NCBI GenBank assembly: GCA_030038035.1
Contig: JASHPP010000460.1
Span: 1 to 17,239, forward strand
From: Trebonia sp.
Lineage (GTDB): Bacteria; Actinomycetota; Actinomycetes; Streptosporangiales; Streptosporangiaceae
Direction of reading: 5' to 3'
Length of the DNA: 17,239 nt
Shown here: positions 6,936-14,411 of the stretch, piece by piece
Position numbering within the stretch: position 1 is the first letter of the stretch
How the letters are laid out: each line of letters opens with the position of its first letter
Position numbers and translations under genes: made by a program
Notes under the pieces: model-generated
Database searches by the model: none
Seen by the model: only the letters and a program-made list of their open reading frames with translations
What the model was told of the DNA's origin: nothing

Positions 6936-7919
6936 ATGACCAGTTCCACAGCACTCGGCATGCCGGCGATGCTGCCCAAACAGGAGCGCGCCGTTGCCGA
7001 CGGTATCTCCTTCACCAGCGGGCACCACTTCTCTCCCGCCCCGGGAGCCGACCCGGGTGCGCTGGCCGGCGCCGCCGCAGCGCCGCTGTCGGTCATCGTG
7101 CAGGTGACTAAACGGTGCGACTTCGGGTGCGTGTTCTGCTCTGAGACCCTTCAGCTCCCGGATCCGACTCTCACGCAACTGGAGACGATCAAAGACAACC
7201 TCGCGGGCGTGCACCGGGTATTCCTGTCTGGCGGGGAGCCGCTCCTGCGCCGCGACCTGGTCGACATCGTGGACATGTTCTCGGGGTTCATCATCGGGCT
7301 GCCGACGAACGCCACCCGTGGCGTGGAGACGGCTCCGAGGCTGGCGGGGAAGATCGCATTCGCGAACATCGGGTTCGACGGCCCCCGGGCCATCTTCCGC
7401 CGGGTACGCGGGGACTACGACAAGGTCATGACGGGCGTGCGGGCCTTCATGAGCGAGGGCATCCCGATCTCACTGTCGGCGGTGGTGCAGCGCTCGGGGC
7501 TGCACGGGCTGCCGTACCTGTACCAGATCGCCGACGTGCTGGACGCCGGGAAGCTGAAGCTGATCCTGCCGCTGCGCAAGGGTAACGCGCTCGGCATGGA
7601 CGAGCAGGAGTTCATCACCGTGGACGAGGCCCGGGACGTGTTCGCGCGGCTGACCGAGCTGCGGGGCATCCACGGCTGGCGGCCAGTGGTACGGCTGACC
7701 CCGTGGACGGCCGGGACCGAAGGGCACATGATCGTGGTCGAGCCAGACGGGACCGCGAACGCCTGGCCGGTCTACGACCAGCCTGACCTGTTCCTGCGCC
7801 TGGGGAACCTGCTGCACGAGCCGGTGCCCGCGATCTGGGAACGCTACCCGTACAAGGTCAGCCACTACGCCAAGTACCTCGGTGCCAGCATCCACACCGT
7901 TCCCCGGGCGGCACGCTGA
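6936..7919 (+). CDS. Radical SAM protein
   Basis: This 327-residue protein binds a [4Fe-4S] cluster through C61, C65 and C68 in 'KRCDFGCVFCSE' (CxxxCxxC) and S-adenosylmethionine through 'SGGEP' (98-102). These features define the radical SAM superfamily, which makes a 5'-deoxyadenosyl radical. The layout resembles MoaA/PqqE-type enzymes, and the C-terminal 'VVEPDGTANAWPVYDQP ... LGNLLHEPVPAIW' looks like a SPASM/twitch region, but it has no cysteines; the three N-terminal ones are the only cysteines in the protein. The substrate is unknown. Two ATGs stand 6 nt apart; the second (6936) has GGAG with 6 nt spacing, while the first touches the GGAG. Its TGA overlaps the next gene's ATG (TGATG), so translation is likely coupled. 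It is the first gene of the 6936-9716 set. Confidence 0.9.
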   Translation: MTSSTALGMPAMLPKQERAVADGISFTSGHHFSPAPGADPGALAGAAAAPLSVIVQVTKRCDFGCVFCSETLQLPDPTLTQLETIKDNLAGVHRVFLSGGEPLLRRDLVDIVDMFSGFIIGLPTNATRGVETAPRLAGKIAFANIGFDGPRAIFRRVRGDYDKVMTGVRAFMSEGIPISLSAVVQRSGLHGLPYLYQIADVLDAGKLKLILPLRKGNALGMDEQEFITVDEARDVFARLTELRGIHGWRPVVRLTPWTAGTEGHMIVVEPDGTANAWPVYDQPDLFLRLGNLLHEPVPAIWERYPYKVSHYAKYLGASIHTVPRAAR

Positions 7920-8659
7920 TGCGCACCTACACGAACCTGGCCTGGCCGGATGACCCCTACCGGGCCAGCCAGCAGCTGTACCGGCGGCCGGGTCCGATGC
8001 TCGCCGCGTTCGCCGTCCTGCCTGCCGGGCCGGAGGTCCGCGTGCCGGCCGCCATTGCGTTCGCCTACCTTGCACTGCACCGCTCCCGTACTGTCACCGT
8101 GGCCGAGGACACCCTGGCCTTCGGGTTCCGCGCCGCGAGCGCCGCCAGCGATGACGACCTCCCGGCGCTGGCCAGCGTGGCGGGCCTGGACCTGCTGCAG
8201 GCCAGGCGACATGCCCGGTTCCTCGCGGGCCACGCGCTGGCGGACAGCGTGCGCGCCCTGCGCCGGCACGTGCCCGTTACGAGAGCCAGGGGCCTGGCCG
8301 CCGTCGAGGCCGACTGGAACCCTGGCGGGGCCCGCGCCAGGGGCAAGGCCGAGATGATCGACTCCTGCACCCACGGCGGCGACCTCGCGGTCGCATGCCG
8401 CAACGCCGGCATCACGGCATCCCCGCCGTGCGCAGACTGCAGCCTCCCCGCCGGCACCGCCGTCCCGGAGGCGGCCGAGCGCCTGGCGGCCGTTGCTGTG
8501 GAGCGGGCTCTGGTCATCGCCCTTGCCTGCGCCAGGAAGAGCGGGCTGTACGGGTGGGATGGCGCGCTGGACACGACCCGGATCATGGACGTTACGGCCT
8601 GGGACCTGTTCCCGGATACGGCCCGGCCCGGCGTCCCGTGCGGGCAGACTGTCTCCTAG
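7919..8659 (+). CDS. Unrecognised cysteine-containing protein coupled to the radical SAM gene
   Basis: I do not recognise this 246-residue protein. It starts with ATG inside the stop codon of the radical SAM gene (TGATG, 1-base overlap), which argues strongly for a shared role. It appears soluble and mainly helical, with many alanine/arginine-rich helices and no signal peptide or clear membrane span. Cysteines at 150, 160, 171, 174, 204 and 241 include a 'CADC' pair and could bind a metal or iron-sulfur cluster. No HTH, Walker or nuclease motif was seen. It may be a partner or substrate-binding subunit of the radical SAM enzyme, which is inference. Codon use matches its neighbours. Confidence 0.82.
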   Translation: MRTYTNLAWPDDPYRASQQLYRRPGPMLAAFAVLPAGPEVRVPAAIAFAYLALHRSRTVTVAEDTLAFGFRAASAASDDDLPALASVAGLDLLQARRHARFLAGHALADSVRALRRHVPVTRARGLAAVEADWNPGGARARGKAEMIDSCTHGGDLAVACRNAGITASPPCADCSLPAGTAVPEAAERLAAVAVERALVIALACARKSGLYGWDGALDTTRIMDVTAWDLFPDTARPGVPCGQTVS

Positions 8660-8691
8660 CGTTCCCGACACGAGGCAAACCAGGACAGCCG

Positions 8692-9465
8692 TTGATCATC
8701 ACAGGCAGCGGGCAGGACGGCCCGCCCGCGTGCCCGCCGGGCGGCGCGACCGCGGCAGCAGTCGACGTGGAGTGGACGAAGAACTACCGCGTCAGGAACG
8801 GGAACGTCCCGTTCTGCTACTCGGTCATGTGGATCGCCCTTCCCGCGCCCGGCTTCCCCGCCAGCCTTGCGGAAACCAGCTTCACCTGGACGTCCGCCTA
8901 CGTGGAGAGCACCTCAGAAACCAGTGACCTGATCGCCAGCGCGGACAGCGCCCTGGCCCAGGTCATCGAGCATGCCGGTCTCGTAGCGGGCCACCAGCTG
9001 TGCAGCGACCTAGCCGTGCTCGGCAACGCAGCCGACCGGCCGCTGCCCGCGGTGGACACGCTGCGCGCTGCCTGGCACGAGCGGCGGGCCCCCGCAGGCG
9101 GCATCCCGCGCGTGATCGACACCCGGTACGACATCGGCCATGTCCTGTCGGGTACCAGCCGACGGCTCGTTGACGTGTGCGCCGACCTGCGGCTAGACGT
9201 TACCCAGCCGGAACTGCGCGGGACGTCGATGACCGCCCTGCACCGCCGCTGGACCGACGCCGGCGACACGGCCGCCCGCGAGAAGATCAGCGTGCTCAAC
9301 CTGCGGCACTCCCTGTCGACCGCGCTGGCAGCGCTGTGCGCCGCCGGGGCCGGCCAGCGGGAAGCCGGGCTGAACGTCAACCGGATTCTCGCAGACGGCC
9401 TGGGCGGCGCGTTCGCCTGGACGGCGAGTCCCGTCTTCGCTGCCCTTCTAGGAGACCGGGGATGA
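8692..9465 (+). CDS. DnaQ-like (DEDD) 3'-5' exonuclease homologue
   Basis: The product is about 257 residues. The RNase H-like DEDD fold is suggested by 'VDVEWTKNYR' (motif I, D-x-E), 'VAGHQLCSDLAVL' (motif II, normally with an aspartate as here), 'RVIDTRYDIGHVL' and 'SRRLVDVCADLRLDV' as the middle strands, and a C-terminal 'NLRHSLSTALAALCAAG' in the motif III position. The last motif has histidine but lacks the usual following aspartate, so catalytic ability is uncertain. Real members of this fold trim DNA or RNA 3' ends or work on small nucleotides. The start is unclear: TTG 8692 has AGGA 6-7 nt upstream; GTG 8638 would overlap the previous gene by 22 nt but lacks a ribosome site. Its TGA overlaps the next ATG (ATGA). 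It sits between the unknown protein and the kinase/MazG remnant. Confidence 0.7.
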   Translation: MIITGSGQDGPPACPPGGATAAAVDVEWTKNYRVRNGNVPFCYSVMWIALPAPGFPASLAETSFTWTSAYVESTSETSDLIASADSALAQVIEHAGLVAGHQLCSDLAVLGNAADRPLPAVDTLRAAWHERRAPAGGIPRVIDTRYDIGHVLSGTSRRLVDVCADLRLDVTQPELRGTSMTALHRRWTDAGDTAAREKISVLNLRHSLSTALAALCAAGAGQREAGLNVNRILADGLGGAFAWTASPVFAALLGDRG

Positions 9466-9716
9466 TGCGCGACTGCACGGTCCTGGCGGTGGAGGGAACG
9501 CACGCCTCCGGCAAGACCACACTGACCCTCGCCCTGGCCGCCTACTACCGTGAACGCAGCGACCTGCTCGACGAACTCGCCGACGTGATCATTACCGCGG
9601 CAGTTGCCATGAGCGGCGTGGCAGGCGATGTCTATCAGGCGCGCAGCCACCTTGAAGGACGCATCAGGACAGTGGCGACGCGAGCCGGGCTTCAGGCAGC
9701 ACCTGCCGATTCCTGA
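9462..9716 (+). pseudogene. Chimeric remnant: nucleotide-kinase Walker A end fused to MazG-like tail
   Basis: The ORF encodes 84 residues. The first 30 or so ('CTVLAVEGTHASGKTTLT', a GxxxxGKT Walker A P-loop, then 'LALAAYYRER') look like the start of a thymidylate-kinase-like P-loop enzyme, which normally needs about 200 residues. From 'SDLLDELADVIITAAVAM' on it matches what I know of the C-terminal half of actinobacterial MazG-like proteins (NTP pyrophosphohydrolase relatives), ending in 'ATRAGLQ'. The in-frame joint suggests a deletion that removed the end of the kinase and the start of a MazG-like gene. Neither part can be active alone: the kinase lacks Walker B and its lid, and the MazG part lacks its metal-binding EExxE helix. 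AGGAG at 9450-9454 precedes ATG 9462, which overlaps the exonuclease stop, so it is still translationally coupled. Confidence 0.68.
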
Positions 9717-9971
9717 CCAGGCCACCTGCTGGCCTGCCGGATGAGAATCTTTTCCTCCCGCTTCGCCAGCACGCCACGCAGCAACAACACCGGACAAGCG
9801 GTGCTTTCCTCCCGCTATCAGGGCCGCCTTCATGCCCGTCGGCCCGCGCCAGGGAATTACCGTAGTGACGGGCCAGCCGTCGGTCCGGGCAGAGCCGTGA
9901 TGTGCTGCGCCCCAAGGCGCTTACGGCCAGCGAAGTGCCGGTAACGACATCATTGGCGGGAGGTGAGCGAA
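9717..9971. other. Spacer with short repeats before the XRE gene
   Basis: No gene is supported. TTTCCTCCCGCT occurs twice (9751-9762 and 9805-9816, 54 bp apart). AGCGAAGTGCCGG occurs at 9929-9941 and 9966-9978, the second copy covering the XRE start codon. TTACGGC (9921-9927) and GCCGGTAA (9937-9944) form an imperfect inverted repeat. These may mark the XRE gene's own operator or scars of the deletion that truncated the preceding genes. Confidence 0.4.
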
Positions 9972-11771
9972 GTGCCGGCGCGGAATACCAGCCAGCGAGC
10001 CGAGCAGCGCAAGCTGCGCGAGCAGATGCGGGGGCTGGGAATGAGCCGCGCCGAGATCGCCTCCGAGATGGCGCGCCGGTACCGGCTCCGGCCACGGGCT
10101 GCCTGGCGAACAGCATGGGGCTGGACCCTGGAGGAGTCAGCCGAGCGGTTCAACGCCGTCCGCGCGAGAGACGCCGGGGAACCTGTGACGTCACTGACGG
10201 GATCACGGCTGAGCGAATGGGAGAACTGGCCCCTGAGCACCAGAAAGCCGTCCGTCACCGGCCTGTGCGTTCTCGCCGAGGTCTACCAGTGCGGCGTTCT
10301 CGACCTGATCGACTTCCACGACCGGCACAAGCTCCCCGCCGCCGAGCTACTCGCGCTGGGCAAGACGGGGACCGCCCCGGCCACTCCCAAAGACGGCATT
10401 GGCCGACAGGCGGTACCGCAGATCGCGGTGACGCAGGCCCTGGCCAGCAGCGTCTACGCTCCTGGCCCCGCCCGTCCCGGGACCGCAGCCGGGACACCCG
10501 GCCCGGCGGACGCCGACTGGCTAGTCACGCGGCACGGGCTGGAGGACGCTCACGCGTTCGAGCTGGCGGTCCGGGCCAAGTGGCCGGATGTCCGCATGTC
10601 TGCCCCGGTACCCGATCAGGGCATGGACTGGCTGGTACGCCTTCCGGCCGGCCGTGCGCTTGACGTGGCCAGCGCACTGGCCGTGCAGGCTCACCCCCTG
10701 AAAACGGCCGCCGACGGCAGCGTCTACCTCCCGGTAGCCGGCGGGCGCCGTCTCGACCAGCTCGCGCAGACATCGCACCGCGCAATGCTGGCAGGCGTAG
10801 CAGAGCAGCAGCAGGAACCGGCACGGCTGTACGGTGTGGACCTGCGCGAAGCGCACCGCAGGATCAACCGCTCGCCGGGTGTCCCCACCGCGGTCACCGT
10901 CCCGCGCGCCTATGAGATCGATGACCTCACGTACGGGATCATCTGGGCCGTGACCAGCCTGGACGACGCCCTGCTCGCAGACGACAGCGCTCTTGACCGG
11001 CAGCACCGGCAGTTCTGTGAGCCGGGGCAGTCCCCGCAGGTGATCGCTGGCTCCGAGGCGGCAGCCGGGCTGACAGCGGCGGCGAGGCTGTGGCTCGGCT
11101 CCAGCTTCTGCGCCCGGCACATCTTGCGCAACCTGGCCAGCCCTGCAGGACTGCCCGCCTTCTGGACGCGCGAGCAGACCGGCGAGGAAGCCTGCGCCTG
11201 GCTGCTGTTCCGCCACAAGCACGATTACCTCCGGCAGATCAAAGGGCAGTTCGCCGGGACCGCCGAACCCGTTGTCAGGGGATTTTGCGTACCGGAAGAC
11301 GCCGTAACGTCAACGACCCGGTGGGAGCGGATCCTGTTCCTCCTGTCGGTCGCGCTGATGGAGGCCCTGGGAATCCGGGTCAAGATCTGCACCGAGCCGG
11401 AGTACGCAGACATCGACGGGTTCGTCCTGCTGCCCGGCAACCGCGCCGTCATCGCGACATGGGTCCGTGCCGAGGGCGCCTGGCACGCCGACTGCGTCGG
11501 CCGCGGCCCGGCTGTCAGCATCTTCGCCGACGTCACAGGGCATGTCGCCGCGCACTCGGTGACCGAGGCTCCCACGCCGACGGGCCGCCTCGCGGCGCTG
11601 GCGGCCTACCTCGGCCTGGACTGGCCCTGGCTGTGGCAGCGCTGCGCCGACCTCGGCGAGCACGGCTGTGCCGGGCTGGCCCGGCCGCGGAGCCGGCTGC
11701 TGTCGACCGAGGCGCTTGACGCCGCGCTCCGTTTCGTCGGCCATGCGGGCCGCAGTACCGCTAGCCGGTGA
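9972..11771 (+). CDS. Long XRE-family transcriptional regulator
   Basis: This protein of about 599 residues has an N-terminal helix-turn-helix region (about 15-105; '[14 protein letters not shown]', '[15 protein letters not shown]', '[12 protein letters not shown]', '[15 protein letters not shown]') of the type found in long Streptomyces XRE regulators. It probably binds DNA and senses a signal through its roughly 480-residue C-terminal part, for which I see no named domain. Part of that region ('[14 protein letters not shown]', '[18 protein letters not shown]') has a regular helical look. GTG 9972 was chosen because GGAGG (9959-9963) sits 8 nt upstream; a GTG at 9963 lies inside that ribosome site. 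It follows the kinase/MazG remnant in the same direction after 255 bp and is a candidate regulator of the 6936-9716 set and of the asparaginase gene. Its stop codon lies in the arm of a hairpin. Confidence 0.82.
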   Translation: MPARNTSQRAEQRKLREQMRGLGMSRAEIASEMARRYRLRPRAAWRTAWGWTLEESAERFNAVRARDAGEPVTSLTGSRLSEWENWPLSTRKPSVTGLCVLAEVYQCGVLDLIDFHDRHKLPAAELLALGKTGTAPATPKDGIGRQAVPQIAVTQALASSVYAPGPARPGTAAGTPGPADADWLVTRHGLEDAHAFELAVRAKWPDVRMSAPVPDQGMDWLVRLPAGRALDVASALAVQAHPLKTAADGSVYLPVAGGRRLDQLAQTSHRAMLAGVAEQQQEPARLYGVDLREAHRRINRSPGVPTAVTVPRAYEIDDLTYGIIWAVTSLDDALLADDSALDRQHRQFCEPGQSPQVIAGSEAAAGLTAAARLWLGSSFCARHILRNLASPAGLPAFWTREQTGEEACAWLLFRHKHDYLRQIKGQFAGTAEPVVRGFCVPEDAVTSTTRWERILFLLSVALMEALGIRVKICTEPEYADIDGFVLLPGNRAVIATWVRAEGAWHADCVGRGPAVSIFADVTGHVAAHSVTEAPTPTGRLAALAAYLGLDWPWLWQRCADLGEHGCAGLARPRSRLLSTEALDAALRFVGHAGRSTASR

Positions 11772-11812
11772 GGCTCGCTACGCTGTTCCCCCGTTGCGGC
11801 CTCGGCTAGCGG
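11758..11812 (+). terminator. Stem-loop across the XRE stop codon
   Basis: CCGCTAGCCG (11758-11767), a GTG bulge and AGGC pair with GCCTCGGCTAGCGG (11799-11812): 14 base pairs around a 24-nt loop. It has no T-run. It covers the end of the XRE gene and stops next to the asparaginase ribosome site, so it may terminate, attenuate or protect the mRNA 3' end. Confidence 0.5.
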
Positions 11813-11823
11813 AAAGAGAGCTG

Positions 11824-12837
11824 ATGACTGCCACCCGATCCTCACCCGCCCGCGTCGCGGTGTTCTCTCTCGGCGGCACCATCGCCATGGCCAGGAAGGC
11901 CGGCGATCCCGGCGGGGTCGCCCCGGCGCTGACCGGGCAGCAGCTCCTGGCGGCGGTGCCGGGCCTGGACGGCACCGGCGTCACGGTGGAGGTGCATGAG
12001 TTCCGGCAGGTACCCGGCGCGTCGCTGACCATCGGCGACATCACGGAACTGGCCGCCGCGATCGCGAAACAGGCCCCGGCGGGCGCGGTGGTGACCCAGG
12101 GCACCGACACCATCGAGGAAACCGCCTACCTGCTTGACCTGCTGCACACGGGCGAGGCGCCGGTCGTGGTGACGGGGGCGATGCGCAACCCGGCCATGGC
12201 CGGGCCGGACGGCCCGGCCAACATCCTCGCGGCCATCCAGGCCGCCGCCAGCCCGCTGCTGCGCGGTCTCGGCTGCCTGGTCGTGTTCGCCGATGAGATC
12301 CACGCCGCCCGGTTCGTCCGCAAGACCGACGCCACCGGCGTCGCGGCGTTCACGTCCCCGGCCGCCGGGCCGCTCGGCCGGGTCACCGAGGGACAGGTCC
12401 GCCTGCTCGCCCGCCCCGTCGGCCGACTCACACTGCCGGGATCCGGCCCGTCCAGGCAGGTGCGCACCGGGCTGGTGACCATGACGCTCGGCGACGACGG
12501 CGAGTGGCTGCGAGCCGCCGCGGGACGCTTCGACGGCCTGGTGGTCGCCGCGTTCGGCGCCGGGCACGTCCCCGCCGCCGTACTGCCCGCGCTGGACGAC
12601 CTCGCCGCGCGGATCCCGGTGGTCCTCGCCTCCCGTACCGGCGCCGGGACAGTCCTCGCCGCCACTTACGGCTTCCCCGGCTCCGAACAGGACCTGCTCG
12701 CCCGCGGCCTGGTCAGCGCTGGGTTCCTCGACCCGCTCAAGGCACGGCTACTCCTGCACCTCCTGCTCGCCAGCGGGGCCGGGCGCGGGCACATCCGCGC
12801 GGCGTTCCAGGCAGCAGGCGGATACAGCCAGCCGTAA
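11824..12837 (+). CDS. L-asparaginase family protein
   Basis: This 337-residue protein has the two catalytic threonine motifs of bacterial asparaginases: 'SLGGTIAM' (T19) and '[17 protein letters not shown]' (T94 with D95). '[13 protein letters not shown]' (129-141) follows, as in family members. These enzymes hydrolyse L-asparagine to aspartate and ammonia, some also acting on glutamine. No signal peptide is present, so it should be cytosolic (type I-like in location). GAAAGAGAG before the ATG at 11824 is the ribosome site; a strong hairpin ends 11 nt upstream of the ATG. It is followed after 29 nt by the PPC-domain gene and probably co-transcribed with it. The substrate could be a modified amide rather than free asparagine; this cannot be told from sequence. 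Confidence 0.9.
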   Translation: MTATRSSPARVAVFSLGGTIAMARKAGDPGGVAPALTGQQLLAAVPGLDGTGVTVEVHEFRQVPGASLTIGDITELAAAIAKQAPAGAVVTQGTDTIEETAYLLDLLHTGEAPVVVTGAMRNPAMAGPDGPANILAAIQAAASPLLRGLGCLVVFADEIHAARFVRKTDATGVAAFTSPAAGPLGRVTEGQVRLLARPVGRLTLPGSGPSRQVRTGLVTMTLGDDGEWLRAAAGRFDGLVVAAFGAGHVPAAVLPALDDLAARIPVVLASRTGAGTVLAATYGFPGSEQDLLARGLVSAGFLDPLKARLLLHLLLASGAGRGHIRAAFQAAGGYSQP

Positions 12838-12866
12838 CCCCCAGCCACGAAAGGACGCCGACACCA

Positions 12867-13349
12867 GTGCGCATCAGCGAGCTGACCACGGGCCGCACCT
12901 TCGCAGCCCGGTTCGACGCGGGCGAGAGCTTCTTCCCCGCCCTGGACGAGCTGTGCCGCGAGAACGGCATCCACGCCGGCTACATCCCGATGTTCCTCGC
13001 GGCGTTCGCCGAAGCCGACATCGTCGGCACCTGCGACAAGCTCGACGACTCCGCCGCCCCGGTCTGGTCCAAGGTCCACCTGGCCAACGCCGAGGCACTC
13101 GGCTGCGGCACCATCGCGTGGGACGAGCAGGAAGAACGCATCCTCCCGCACGTCCACACCACGCTCGGCCTGAAGGAGCACTCAGCGACCGGGTACACCA
13201 GCCACCTGCTGGCCGCCCGCGTCCAGTTCCTCGTCGAGATCATCGTGGTCGAGGTAACCGCGCCCGCCATGACCCGCCCGCCCGACCACGGCATGTACGA
13301 CGTCCCCCTGCTCACCTTCGGAAACCACCAACCTGGCCACGATACCTAG
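12867..13349 (+). CDS. PPC/DUF296-domain protein
   Basis: The 160-residue protein consists of one PPC (plant and prokaryote conserved, DUF296) domain: 'ENGIHAGYIPMFLAAFAEADIV' at the start, 'PHVHTTLG' (H95 and H97), 'SHLLAARVQFLVEIIVVEV' (H113 within), matching the conserved HxH and later histidine of the family. The domain forms trimers; in plants it is part of AT-hook DNA-binding proteins, while the role of the lone bacterial forms is poorly known and may involve a bound metal or small ligand. The start is GTG 12867, with GAAAGGA (12849-12855) 11 nt before it, a slightly long spacing. It lies 29 nt after the asparaginase gene, so a shared pathway is likely. Confidence 0.82.
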   Translation: MRISELTTGRTFAARFDAGESFFPALDELCRENGIHAGYIPMFLAAFAEADIVGTCDKLDDSAAPVWSKVHLANAEALGCGTIAWDEQEERILPHVHTTLGLKEHSATGYTSHLLAARVQFLVEIIVVEVTAPAMTRPPDHGMYDVPLLTFGNHQPGHDT

Positions 13350-13400
13350 CCGGGCAGGGACGGTCCCGCTTACCGCGAGCGCGGGTGGTAACGGTTCCCT

Positions 13401-13426
13401 CCCGCGGTCAACGACGACACCGCGGG
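13401..13426 (+). terminator. Stem-loop downstream of the PPC gene
   Basis: CCCGCGGT (13401-13408) and ACCGCGGG (13419-13426) are exact complements around a 10-nt loop, 51 nt after the PPC stop codon. The stem is GC-rich with no T-run. It probably ends the asparaginase-PPC transcript. Confidence 0.5.
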
Positions 13427-13454
13427 CAAACGACTTGACCGAGCAACTCCTGCG

Positions 13455-13710
13455 ACGCCCGGCAGGCCAAGATCAGGTGGCGGATCGAGCATGACTACCG
13501 TGAGCTGAAGACCGGCCTCGGGCTGGATCATTTCGAGGGCCGCTCGTTCGCCGGCTGGCACCGCCATGTGACGCTCGCCGCCCTCGCCCAGGCCTTCTGC
13601 ACGATGATCAGGACCGGTCCAAAAGCCCCTGCGCCGGGATGAGCCTCTACAAGGTCCTGCGCGAACTGCAGACCGTCCTGGCCTGGGAATCTTTGGCGGC
13701 GTGTCTTTAG
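13455..13710 (+). pseudogene. IS701-type transposase, 3' remnant
   Basis: The frame around 13463-13642 reads 'QAKIRWRIEHDYRELKTGLG', then 'LDHFEGRSFAGWHRHVTLAA', the hallmark C-terminal region of IS701-family DDE transposases, including the catalytic glutamate of 'RWRIEHDYRELK'. It stops at TGA 13640-13642, while the end of the protein ('MSLYKVLRELQTVLAWESLA') continues in another frame to TAG 13708-13710. The N-terminal three quarters are missing. No terminal repeats or target-site duplication were found. It records a past insertion between the PPC gene and the next gene. Confidence 0.8.
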
Positions 13711-13736
13711 CGTTGTGCTGGCATCGTGAGGGCAGC

Positions 13737-14411
13737 ATGTTGTTCGGGTCGATTTTGGTCAGCGCGAGGAATCAGTCATATCGGGTGGAACGCCTCGGCA
13801 TGCGCTGCGATGGGCAGGAGATCCCTTATCCGCTGGATGACGCGGAGAAGCTAGTTGGTACATGGGCCGGCGTGGCGAGGGTGACTGGCAAGCGATTCGA
13901 CGTGGAGGGCAGTGACGCTCGCCAGGAGCGAAGTTTCACTGGTGGCTGCGCGATTACGATCACCGATGACCGGGTGTTGGGGATCATCATTCCCATGAGC
14001 CGCCGTGAGACGGCCGTCTGGTTTACGCTCCCCCTCAACGGGATAAACGCGCTAGCGCACGGCCATCAGCGTAAGCGGGGGGAGCATCGGCCGGCGACGA
14101 TCACTGTCGGGACCGGAGAGTGGATGGTGGCTCTTAGTCATGTGGCGCGGCTACGGACGGCTACGGACCAGGGAGCGAAGGGCCAGGAGCGAGCTCTTCT
14201 CGATGCGCTGCTACGGACCGTTCCTGCGACTGGCCAGTCAGTGCCGGGCCGCAGCGAATCCCGGGAGCTTAAAGAAGCCGCGGGCCTCCTGCGTGAGGCA
14301 ACCCGGCTACGCCGAAACGCCCGTGAGTTGCCAGGAACTGAGCAGGCAGAGGCTATCCGGCAGTGGTCCCTCAGTCATGGTGCGCCAAGCGGCGCTCATC
14401 GAGGGACGTGA
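13737..14411 (+). CDS. Unrecognised protein with possible PH-like domain
   Basis: I do not recognise this 224-residue protein. The segment at about 67-140 ('GGCAITITDDRVLGIIIPMS', then 'WFTLPLNGINALAHGHQ') has the shape of bacterial PH-like domains, where a 'lTddRv' strand is followed by a 'W.LPL..I' strand; this is a weak call. The C-terminal 70 residues are helical and charged ('RELKEAAGLLREATRLRRNA'). No signal peptide or membrane span is present. The start is ATG 13737 with GTGAGGG 5-8 nt upstream; the frame is open to 13701, inside the transposase remnant. Its last 41 bp overlap the end of the AAA+ gene on the other strand. Codon use is less GC-biased than the asparaginase region. Confidence 0.6.
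   Translation: MLFGSILVSARNQSYRVERLGMRCDGQEIPYPLDDAEKLVGTWAGVARVTGKRFDVEGSDARQERSFTGGCAITITDDRVLGIIIPMSRRETAVWFTLPLNGINALAHGHQRKRGEHRPATITVGTGEWMVALSHVARLRTATDQGAKGQERALLDALLRTVPATGQSVPGRSESRELKEAAGLLREATRLRRNARELPGTEQAEAIRQWSLSHGAPSGAHRGT

Noticed and set aside
6936..7919. Assignment of the radical SAM protein as a prokaryotic viperin
   Set aside because: A nucleotide-kinase remnant nearby made this tempting, but the cluster motif and surrounding sequence look closer to MoaA/PqqE-type enzymes and I see no viperin-specific C-terminal motif.
9177..9461. N-terminal part of the long frame reading into the kinase/MazG remnant
   Set aside because: It overlaps the exonuclease gene out of frame; AGGAG and ATG at 9462 define the start.
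10521..11222. 233-codon minus-strand frame opposite the XRE gene
   Set aside because: Shadow frame with no recognisable domain; the plus-strand reading has the HTH region.
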